From: Terriglobia bacterium
Lineage (GTDB): Bacteria > Acidobacteriota > Terriglobia > Bryobacterales > Bryobacteraceae
Direction: 5' to 3'
DNA: 49,272 nucleotides
Assembly: GCA_020073145.1 (NCBI GenBank)
Contig: JAIQFS010000039.1
Coordinates: forward strand, 1-49,272
A program made the position numbers and the translations under genes. Shown one piece after another: positions 43,555 through 49,272 of the stretch. Each line of letters starts with the position of its first letter. Position 1 is the first letter of the stretch. The notes under the pieces are model-generated. The model ran no database searches. It was not told the origin of the DNA and saw only the letters and a program-made list of their open reading frames with translations.

Positions 43555-43583
43555 CCGGGGTGCTCTGCGCCCCGGTTTTCTAT
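43555..43583 (+). terminator. Rho-independent terminator after trxA
   Basis: CCGGGG at 43555-43560 pairs with CCCCGG at 43570-43575, extended by a T-G and a G-C pair around a short loop. TTTTCTATT follows directly. It ends the glgA-trxA transcript, and its T tract overlaps the last codon of the convergent DksA-type gene. Confidence 0.85.
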
Positions 43584-43987
43584 TCTTCGGCAGTCGCCGG
43601 AACGCGCGGCCGCGTTTCCGCCAGTTCGTGGCTGTTGTCGGCGCCCGCGGTTTCCTGGCACGGAACGCAATAGCGGGCCCACGGCAGCGCCCGCAGGCGC
43701 TTCACGGGGATGGGCTCTTCGCACGCCAGGCAGATCCCGTAGTCGCCGGAATCCAGTCGGTCGAGGGCTTCATCCACCAGCCGAAGCTGCCCGTAGTCGA
43801 GATGGTTGAGACGGAGCGAGACGAATTCGTCGTGGGTCAGCTGGGCTTGGTCTTCTTCGGCGATCCGCCCCATCCGGGCAATCGTGTCGAACTTGATCCC
43901 CATCGTGGACAGAACGTCCTCACGCTTCTCCAGCAAACTGCGCCGATAAGCTGGAGTGCCGTTCCCGGCGGCCTGGCGCTTCTTCAT
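43580..43987 (-). CDS. TraR/DksA-type zinc-finger protein
   Basis: A 135-residue protein with the DksA arrangement: a helical coiled-coil N-terminus (residues 12-80) followed by a four-Cys zinc finger (Cys86, Cys89, Cys107, Cys110 in GICLACEEPIPVKRL and YCVPC). Family members bind the RNA polymerase secondary channel and alter transcription with ppGpp. The coiled-coil tip carries Glu/Asp (EEDQAQLTHDE) rather than the DxxDxA of true DksA, so it may be a DksA-like regulator rather than DksA itself. A 100-bp AT-rich region precedes it. Confidence 0.88.
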   Translation of the reverse strand: MKKRQAAGNGTPAYRRSLLEKREDVLSTMGIKFDTIARMGRIAEEDQAQLTHDEFVSLRLNHLDYGQLRLVDEALDRLDSGDYGICLACEEPIPVKRLRALPWARYCVPCQETAGADNSHELAETRPRVPATAEE

Positions 43988-44090
43988 GGGCCCTCCGTAT
44001 CTTTCAGGGAGAAAGCACCTGAATAGTTAAGAAAACTTACCAAAATTCTCACCCGAAAACAATATTAATATTGGACACTCCGGGAAAGAT

Positions 44091-44639
44091 TTACGGATGC
44101 GGCTCTACGGTGGGAGGCGGAAGGTTCTCGGACAGGTCGGCCAGCATCTGCAACTCCGCCTGCGTATACCGGCGGCGGAACAGTTCGCTGGCAAGCAGCA
44201 CTTGACGCTCGTCGTCGGGCAGCCGGCGAAGGCGCTGGAAAGCGGCGCCCACCAGGCGGCGGCGCCCGCCGGGCATTTGATTGAATGCCTGAATCTGCCG
44301 CCGCACCAGCTCCTGCCGATCGGGCGGCAGTTTCGCAAACATCTGCCCCAGCCGCAGTTGGCGTTCCCGCTCCGGTTGGGGAAGCCGGTCGAACTGCTGC
44401 AGACGCCGCAGAATCTGCTCCCGGCGTGGCGGGGCCAGTTTCTCCAGGGCCCGCTCGCGCTGTTCCGGCGTCATCTGCAGAAGTCGCTGCACCACGTTAC
44501 CCGGATTGAGCAGCCGCGGAGCCCGCCCGCCATTCTGGGACGGGGTGTCCGCACCGTCGGGCTCGGCGGTCGGCTGGGCCAGCAGCGCACAACTCCACCC
44601 CAGCAGGAGCATTCCAGCGAGTTGGGCAGCGCACTTCAT
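44091..44639 (-). CDS. DUF3106-type secreted helical protein
   Basis: A 182-residue protein with a signal peptide (residues 1-22, CALLAQ) and a mature part of repeated amphipathic helices rich in Arg, Gln and Leu (LLQMTPEQRERALEKLAPPR and FAKLPPDRQELVRRQI). This matches DUF3106, which often lies next to ECF sigma and anti-sigma genes and recalls periplasmic metal or stress sensors of the CpxP/CnrX kind; that role is inferred. It starts 13 bp after the anti-sigma gene. Confidence 0.8.
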   Translation of the reverse strand: MKCAAQLAGMLLLGWSCALLAQPTAEPDGADTPSQNGGRAPRLLNPGNVVQRLLQMTPEQRERALEKLAPPRREQILRRLQQFDRLPQPERERQLRLGQMFAKLPPDRQELVRRQIQAFNQMPGGRRRLVGAAFQRLRRLPDDERQVLLASELFRRRYTQAELQMLADLSENLPPPTVEPHP

Positions 44640-44652
44640 GACCCGGGTTCCG

Positions 44653-45147
44653 TCAGAGTTCGGCCGCGTCGGAGCGCGTTGCTCGAGTAAAATCGCCCAG
44701 CATCTGCATATCGTCGAATGCGTGCTCCACTTGTTCGGGCTGCAGCACATCCACCTGAGGCGAGCGCGGCTGGGGAGCGCGCGTCGCCGGCGGCCTTTCG
44801 AGCATCAGCCCGGCCACGATCAGCACCCCGGCTGCGGCCGCGATCGGCAGCCCGCGGCGCACCAGCCGCGACCCGCTTGGCCGCCACACGCGAGCCCACC
44901 ACGGCTGCGGTCGAACCCGTTCCAGCTCCATGCGGCGATACAGCCGCTGGTCAAAATCGTCCGTCGCCGGCGGCGCCTCCCACCCTTCCAGCGCCTGCCA
45001 CACGGCCTGCTGGCCCGCCACGAATTCACGACAGGCGGAACAAGACTCCACATGCTGCTCCCACTCCGCAGCCCGGGCCGCATCCGGCTTCCCACTGCTG
45101 TACGCCAGCAATGCCGCCGTTTCCCCACTCTGCATTGGACACTTCAT
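44653..45147 (-). CDS. Anti-sigma factor, zinc-finger type
   Basis: A 164-residue membrane protein. The cytosolic part has the anti-sigma zinc finger His32-x3-Cys36-x2-Cys39 (HVESCSAC) and a sigma-binding helix. One membrane helix (GLPIAAAAGVLIVAGLML) leads to a short periplasmic tail. Anti-sigma factors of this kind hold an ECF sigma factor inactive until a signal releases it. The ECF gene ends 12 bp upstream and DUF3106 begins 13 bp downstream, completing a three-gene module. Confidence 0.9.
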   Translation of the reverse strand: MKCPMQSGETAALLAYSSGKPDAARAAEWEQHVESCSACREFVAGQQAVWQALEGWEAPPATDDFDQRLYRRMELERVRPQPWWARVWRPSGSRLVRRGLPIAAAAGVLIVAGLMLERPPATRAPQPRSPQVDVLQPEQVEHAFDDMQMLGDFTRATRSDAAEL

Positions 45148-45159
45148 AACGACCTCGAA

Positions 45160-45753
45160 TCACCCTTGAACTGAAGCCATATGCGCCAGCCGGGCCCGCA
45201 GCGTTTCATACGCCCGAAATAGTAACGACTTCACCGCGGACTCCGAGCAGTTCAACGCCCTGGCAATCTGCGAATACTCCATCTCTTCATATTTATGCAT
45301 CAACACAGCCGCCCGCTGTTTCTCGGGCAACCCGGCCACTGCCCGCCGGACTTCCTCCAGCCGGTCCTGGCGCATCAGCGCCTGTTCCGCCGAAGGCCGT
45401 GCGTCCGACACTTGGCACGCGGGCGCTTCGGACCATTCCTCTTCCAGCCGCGTCTCCAACCGCTGGTTCTTTCCGTCGCGCAGCGCGTTCAGCGCCAGAT
45501 GCGTCGCGATGCGGAACAGCCAAGTGGTGAATTTCGCCGTTGGCTCGTATGTGCTCCGCGAACGATACACGCGCAGAAAAACCTCCTGCGCTAGTTCCTC
45601 GGCGACCGCCTGGTTCTGCACCATGCGGTACAGAAAACGAATCACCGGGGCCCGGTGTTTCTCAAGGAGCTGCCCGAAGCACGCACCGTCTCCTTCCCGG
45701 ACCCGAATCATCAACTCGGCGTCGTAATCCAGGGTCGCGGCGACACCCCCCAT
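45160..45753 (-). CDS. ECF RNA polymerase sigma factor
   Basis: A 197-residue sigma-70 factor of the ECF type. Region 2 is RAPVIRFLYRMVQNQAVAEE, AQEVFLRVYRSRSTYEPTAK and FTTWLFRIATHLALNALRD. Region 4 is LPEKQRAAVLMHKYEEMEYS and IARALNCSESAVKSLLFRAY. Regions 1.1 and 3 are absent. The start MGGVAATLDY at 45753 is chosen. It lies 56 bp after gpsA and directly before its anti-sigma factor. Its target promoters cannot be told from this window. Confidence 0.93.
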   Translation of the reverse strand: MGGVAATLDYDAELMIRVREGDGACFGQLLEKHRAPVIRFLYRMVQNQAVAEELAQEVFLRVYRSRSTYEPTAKFTTWLFRIATHLALNALRDGKNQRLETRLEEEWSEAPACQVSDARPSAEQALMRQDRLEEVRRAVAGLPEKQRAAVLMHKYEEMEYSQIARALNCSESAVKSLLFRAYETLRARLAHMASVQG

Positions 45754-45809
45754 ATCCTTGTCAACCCGCTTCCACACCAGAGGTTGCGCTCCCCAGCGAA
45801 AATGCCGGC

Positions 45810-46808
45810 CTATTCCCCCTTGAGTGACCGCTCCATCAGACGCCGCACGGCTTCCCGAGGGTTCAAGCCGAAGTGCAGCATTTGATACATCTGTTCCGCG
45901 ATCGGCATCTCCACCCCACACCGCCGCGCCAATTCCACGGCGGCATTGGTGGTTTTGACGCCTTCGGCCACCATCCGCATCGAGCCCACAATCTCGTCCA
46001 ACTTCCGGCCTCGCGCCAGTTCCAGGCCCACCGCCCGGTTGCGGCTCAGTTCCCCCGTGCAGGTCAGCACCAGGTCCCCTAAACCCGCCAGACCCGAGAG
46101 TGTTTGCGCCTTCCCCCCTAACGCCACCGCCAGCCGGGTCATTTCAGCCAACCCTCGGGTGATCAGGGCGGCCATGGCGTTGTGCCCGAGCCCCATCCCC
46201 GCCAGCACTCCTGCACCAATAGCTACTACATTCTTAATAGATCCGCCGATCTCTACCCCCACTGGGTCCGAGCTCGTGTACAAACGGAAGGTGGGACCGG
46301 AAAACGCCGCTTGCAGACAGGCTGTCACGTCTGCTTCTTGAGCCGAAATTACTAATGCTGTAGGATTTAGGGCCGCCACTTCCCTCGCGAAGGTCGGGCC
46401 GCTGAGCACCGCAACCCTCGGCCGAAATCGCGTGGAAAGAACATCACCGATTATCTCCGATGATCGTAGTAAATTGTCCGTCTCCAGTCCTTTGGTGGCG
46501 CTGGCAAAGATCATTCGTTCGGTAAGATAAGGCAGCATCTGCTGGTACAATCCACGCACCAGGTGGGATGGCATGACGCTCAGGACCACGTCGGCACCGG
46601 CCAGCGCCTCTGCCAGATCGCTTGTTATATCTATATTTGTAGGAATTGAAAATCCGGGCAGGTACACATCGTTCTCTCTCGTGTCCCGCATCCGCGCCAC
46701 TAGGTCCGCCTCGTAGACCCAGAGTCGGATCTGCGGAAAGCGGGGGGCCAGCACCAACGCCAAGGCCGTTCCCCAACTTCCGCCGCCGATGATCGTCAGC
46801 GATTTCAA
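45810..46808 (-). CDS. gpsA: Glycerol-3-phosphate dehydrogenase (NAD(P)+)
   Basis: A 332-residue enzyme making glycerol-3-phosphate for phospholipids. It has the N-terminal Rossmann motif IIGGGSWGTALALVL, SATKGLETD, AVLSGPTFAREVA, the catalytic Lys in GGSIKNVVAIGAG and GLAGLGDLVLTC. Its ATG overlaps the plsY stop by ATGA. With plsY upstream and plsX at 11.8 kb, the window holds the PlsX/PlsY/GpsA route to lysophosphatidic acid. Confidence 0.97.
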   Translation of the reverse strand: MKSLTIIGGGSWGTALALVLAPRFPQIRLWVYEADLVARMRDTRENDVYLPGFSIPTNIDITSDLAEALAGADVVLSVMPSHLVRGLYQQMLPYLTERMIFASATKGLETDNLLRSSEIIGDVLSTRFRPRVAVLSGPTFAREVAALNPTALVISAQEADVTACLQAAFSGPTFRLYTSSDPVGVEIGGSIKNVVAIGAGVLAGMGLGHNAMAALITRGLAEMTRLAVALGGKAQTLSGLAGLGDLVLTCTGELSRNRAVGLELARGRKLDEIVGSMRMVAEGVKTTNAAVELARRCGVEMPIAEQMYQMLHFGLNPREAVRRLMERSLKGE

Positions 46809-47410
46809 GGGCGCCTCGCTCCCAGGTTGAGGGCATGCTCCGACCCCTCATGCAGCCGCTGGATATTACTACTATGTCTGTAGATAATGAACCCCGCGGC
46901 CAGGATCGACGCGATGAGCTCGAACGTCGATCCGTGGAGGATCAGCCAGACCCCTAGCGGAAACGTGGCGGCCGCCACAATGGACCCCAGCGAGATGTGG
47001 CGCGTCCATGCCGCCACCCCCAGGAAAACCACCAGGACGGCGGCCAGCGGCAACGGAGTCAAGCGAAGGAACGCCCCCACAAAACTGGCCACGGCCTTCC
47101 CCCCTTGAAACCGCAGAAACACTGGGTAGGCGTGGCCGGCCATCACCGCCAGCGCCGCGGCGCTCATCCACAGGTCGCTGTGGTCTGTGAGATTCGCGGC
47201 AATCCAAACCGCCGCGTACCCCTTGGCGATATCGAGCAGGAGTGTGACGGCCCCGGCCCCTCGGCCCGAGGTCCGCAGCACATTGGTAGCCCCGATGTTG
47301 CCGCTGCCCGACACCCGCACATCGGCGCCGGTCCGCCATTTGACCAGCAGGTATCCGAAAGGAATCGAGCCGAGCAGGTATGCGATCGCCAGCGCGAGAA
47401 CAGGAATCAT
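46805..47410 (-). CDS. plsY: Acyl-phosphate glycerol-3-phosphate acyltransferase
   Basis: A 201-residue inner-membrane enzyme transferring the acyl group from acyl-phosphate to glycerol-3-phosphate. Family motifs are visible: YLLGSIPFGYLLVK, GSGNIGATNVLRT, MAGHAYPVFLRFQGGKAV and IYRHSSNIQRLHEG. It has five or six membrane helices. The ATG at 47410 overlaps the thpR stop by ATGA, which supports this start over one 18 bp upstream. Confidence 0.96.
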   Translation of the reverse strand: MIPVLALAIAYLLGSIPFGYLLVKWRTGADVRVSGSGNIGATNVLRTSGRGAGAVTLLLDIAKGYAAVWIAANLTDHSDLWMSAAALAVMAGHAYPVFLRFQGGKAVASFVGAFLRLTPLPLAAVLVVFLGVAAWTRHISLGSIVAAATFPLGVWLILHGSTFELIASILAAGFIIYRHSSNIQRLHEGSEHALNLGARRP

Positions 47411-47958
47411 GACGGGGAGAACTTCCACTCTGCAAGCTTAGTGTACACAGAACCGCCGGGGCGAAGGCTGCTTTGGTACAGGAAAAACCCGGTCCCTGCG
47501 AACTGGCCGAATTCGAGCGAAGGTAGCGCCGCGACCGCTTCGCGCAAAGGCTGCAGGTCCAGCCGCTCTTTGATCCGGGCCAGCGTCAGATGCGGGGAGA
47601 AAGCCCGCGTCTCCACAGGCACTCCGAGCGCCGCCGTAGCGCGGTCCGTAGCGGCTGCCAGCGCATCCAGTCCGGGCGCTTCAATCCCGCACCAGAAAAC
47701 CCGGGGCGCATGCGGATTGGGAAAAAATCCGACCTTGCGAACATGAACCGGAATGGGAGCGCGCGGTTCCAGCGCCCCTAACGCCGCCTTCAACTCCTCG
47801 AGCCGGCCTTCCGGCCACTCGCCTATGAACTTGGTCGTGACATGCAGGTTCGCCGGGGAGCTCCATTGGATCCGCCCCGTGGGCCGCAAGCGGTCGAGGA
47901 GCTCTTCCAGATGGGCCACCACTTCCGCCGGAAGATCCAACCCGGTAAACAGTCGCAT
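47407..47958 (-). CDS. thpR: RNA 2',3'-cyclic phosphodiesterase
   Basis: A 183-residue 2H phosphoesterase of the LigT/ThpR family, which opens 2',3'-cyclic phosphates in RNA. The two His-x-Thr-x motifs are at His39 (LHVTTKF) and His123 (SPHLTLARI). It starts MRLFTGLDLP and has normal length. It heads the minus-strand run thpR-plsY-gpsA and is divergent from the glycosylase gene. Confidence 0.93.
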   Translation of the reverse strand: MRLFTGLDLPAEVVAHLEELLDRLRPTGRIQWSSPANLHVTTKFIGEWPEGRLEELKAALGALEPRAPIPVHVRKVGFFPNPHAPRVFWCGIEAPGLDALAAATDRATAALGVPVETRAFSPHLTLARIKERLDLQPLREAVAALPSLEFGQFAGTGFFLYQSSLRPGGSVYTKLAEWKFSPS

Positions 47959-48007
47959 GAGCGATTTCCATTGTAGCCGCCGATCGGCGAAGATGGGGTC
48001 TCAGCCG

Positions 48008-48592
48008 ATGGCGTTCGGGCGTATTCTCAAACGGGAGTTCTACCAGCGGCCTACGGTCACCGTGGCGCGCGACTTGCTCGGCAAGGTGCTGGTGCACGGC
48101 GCCACCGCTGGGATCATCGTCGAGACCGAAGCTTACCTGGGCGGCGACGACCTCGCCTCCCATTCCGCCCGCGGCATCACCAGCCGCACCCGGGTCATCT
48201 TCGGCCCGCCGGGCTACGCCTATGTCTACCTGGTCTACGGAATGTACGAGTGCCTGAATCTGGTGGCCGAAGCGCCGGGAGTGCCGGGCTGCGTCCTGAT
48301 CCGGGCCCTGGAGCCGGTGGCGGGAATCGAGCGGATGCAGGCTCGCCGGCCCGCCGCACGCCGCGTCGAAGACCTGGCCTCCGGACCCGGCAAACTGGCC
48401 CTGGCCTTGGGCATCACCCGCAGCCACAACGGCGTCGATGTCACCCGCGGATCCCTGGTGGTGCGTGCGCCCGCCCAGCCCCGCCGGGTCGAAATCGCCG
48501 TCACCCCCCGAATTGGCATCCGCCTCTGCGCCAACTTGCCCCTGCGGTTCATCATCCGCGAAAACCGGTTTGTCAGTGGCCCCCGAAACTGA
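48008..48592 (+). CDS. DNA-3-methyladenine glycosylase (AAG/MPG type)
   Basis: A 194-residue alkyladenine glycosylase that removes 3-methyladenine and related bases in base-excision repair. It shows VARDLLGKVLVH, IIVETEAYLGGDDLASHSAR with the catalytic Glu, FGPPGYAYVYLVYGMYECLN with the Tyr that fills the abasic gap, and the ASGPGKLALALGI segment. The start at 48008 (MAFGRILKREFY) is preferred over an in-frame ATG 15 bases earlier. A single gene. Confidence 0.95.
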   Translation: MAFGRILKREFYQRPTVTVARDLLGKVLVHGATAGIIVETEAYLGGDDLASHSARGITSRTRVIFGPPGYAYVYLVYGMYECLNLVAEAPGVPGCVLIRALEPVAGIERMQARRPAARRVEDLASGPGKLALALGITRSHNGVDVTRGSLVVRAPAQPRRVEIAVTPRIGIRLCANLPLRFIIRENRFVSGPRN

Positions 48593-48624
48593 CGCTTGTG
48601 CGGAATCAACCCCCTCCCACCTGC

Positions 48625-48642
48625 TTTTACAAAGTTTTTACA
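48625..48642 (+). promoter_or_regulatory. Direct-repeat operator, OmpR/PhoB-type
   Basis: TTTTACA occurs at 48625-48631 and again at 48636-48642, separated by four bases. The period of 11 bp with 7-bp half-sites is the known geometry of OmpR/PhoB tandem binding. It ends 67 bp before the ATG of a gene for a winged-helix protein of that family, so autoregulation is the simplest reading. Confidence 0.5.
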
Positions 48643-48709
48643 TGTCCGCGATCACCTTCGGCAGTGCTCCCCGTAGGATTGCCATAGACGCCGATATCAG
48701 GAGGACGCA

Positions 48710-49096
48710 ATGGGACTGCTTCAGGAAAGCACCAACGAGGGCCAGTTTTACCGGGACGAGCATCTCTCCCTAGACTTTCACCAACAAGTGGTCGTTCTGG
48801 ATCACGAGCGCATGACCCTGACCCGCAAAGAATACGATCTGCTGGCTTTGCTGGTGGGACACGCCGGAGAGATCATTCCCCGGGAGGCCTTGCTGCTGCG
48901 GGTCTGGGGGTATGGAGCGGAGATCCGCACGCGCACGCTCGACGTCCACATCCGCCGCCTCCGCAAGAAACTGGGAACCTATGCCGACCAGTACATTGAG
49001 ACCATCTTTGGAATCGGGTACCGGTTTCAACCCTTCCACGCCCCGCGCTTCGCCCAGCCCGCGCTCGAACGCCCGGTCCTAGCCATCAGCGCCTGA
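48710..49096 (+). CDS. Orphan OmpR/PhoB-type winged-helix DNA-binding protein
   Basis: A 128-residue protein that is only the C-terminal effector domain of an OmpR/PhoB regulator. The wing-helix core is LTRKEYDLLALLVGHAGEII and REALLLRVWGYGAEIRTRTL, then DVHIRRLRKKLG and IFGIGYRFQP. There is no receiver domain; the gene begins at an ATG with a perfect AGGAGG ribosome binding site six bases upstream, so it is not a fragment. A TTTTACA direct repeat with 11-bp period lies upstream. Confidence 0.88.
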   Translation: MGLLQESTNEGQFYRDEHLSLDFHQQVVVLDHERMTLTRKEYDLLALLVGHAGEIIPREALLLRVWGYGAEIRTRTLDVHIRRLRKKLGTYADQYIETIFGIGYRFQPFHAPRFAQPALERPVLAISA

Positions 49097-49142
49097 CTTC
49101 CATTCGAACGGCCCGGCAGGCGCGAGTCGAGCCTCGTGTCAA

Positions 49143-49200
49143 CTCATTTAACGATGTAACCCAGACCGGTCTCGGTTGGGTCAAATGAGAGTGTAACCCA
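49143..49200. repeat. Nested inverted repeat, possible insertion-sequence end
   Basis: CTCATTT at 49143-49149 pairs with AAATGAG at 49183-49189. Inside, ACCCA-g-ACC pairs with GGT-TGGGT around a GGTCTC loop. TGTAACCCA occurs at 49155-49163 and again at 49192-49200 as a direct repeat. No T tract follows, so a terminator is less likely. An element terminus preceding the gene that starts at 49262 is inferred. Confidence 0.45.
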
Positions 49201-49261
49201 AGGGCGCGATAGCCACCCGAACAGCGTGTATGGTCCGGGCCCGACCAACGGGAGGAAGAAG

Positions 49262-49272
49262 ATGACACGTTC
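49262..49272 (+). CDS. Start of a gene cut by the window edge
   Basis: An ATG at 49262 follows a strong GGGAGGAAGAAG ribosome binding site. Only three codons are present (Met-Thr-Arg), so the product cannot be named. If the inverted repeat upstream is an element end, it would be a transposase gene. Confidence 0.4.

Overview
The window is a high-GC bacterial chromosome segment, most likely from an acidobacterium close to Candidatus Solibacter (Bryobacterales). This is inferred from several features together: a secreted protein ending in a TIGR03437-type C-terminal domain, a DUF1592/DUF1587/DUF1588/DUF1585 c-type cytochrome-like protein paired with a DUF1552 protein, a large Ser/Thr kinase with TPR repeats, and many small secreted proteins. 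No rRNA, tRNA or CRISPR array was seen.

Positions 1-4390 are an accessory or decayed stretch. It opens with 23-bp tandem repeats that look like the end of an IS21-type insertion sequence and cut into a two-domain VOC (glyoxalase-fold) gene. A minus-strand cluster of unknown genes follows and ends in a frameshifted, possibly nuclease-like fragment. Next come two tiny basic ORFs, a phage-terminase-small-subunit-like helix-turn-helix protein, and a short remnant of a galE-type epimerase C-terminus. Positions 4394-6787 carry an intact dTDP-sugar cluster (rmlA, rmlC, rmlB) without rmlD.

Positions 6788-23540 hold a dockerin-like/FN3 mini-protein, a frameshifted F420-reductase-like remnant, a GNAT/prolyl oligopeptidase pair, and the housekeeping run yceD-rpmF-plsX-dsbD. 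They also hold a receiver protein lacking its phosphoacceptor Asp and fused to an RsbW-like ATPase, and a four-gene minus-strand operon (deoxyhypusine-synthase-like, CPBP protease, mtnA, TlpA-like). Alanine dehydrogenase and two membrane proteins of unknown function follow.

Positions 23570-41533 are rich in secreted or envelope functions: DinB, the DUF1592/DUF1552/ankyrin operon, proline iminopeptidase, a metallo-beta-lactamase-fold enzyme, a cytochrome b plus Tat-exported molybdoenzyme pair, and a DUF442-type phosphatase. The stretch ends with the Ser/Thr kinase, the TIGR03437 protein, a serine beta-lactamase-fold hydrolase and a secreted NTF2-like protein.

Positions 41694-49272 carry glgA, trxA (with a clear terminator) and a DksA-type zinc-finger protein. 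A six-gene minus-strand run follows (thpR, plsY, gpsA, ECF sigma, anti-sigma, DUF3106), joining phospholipid synthesis to an envelope-stress module. plsX and plsY/gpsA, about 34 kb apart, together cover acyl-phosphate formation, glycerol-3-phosphate supply and the first acylation. The window ends with a 3-methyladenine glycosylase, an orphan OmpR/PhoB-type winged-helix protein with a likely autoregulatory 11-bp-period operator, and a hairpin that may be the end of another insertion sequence.
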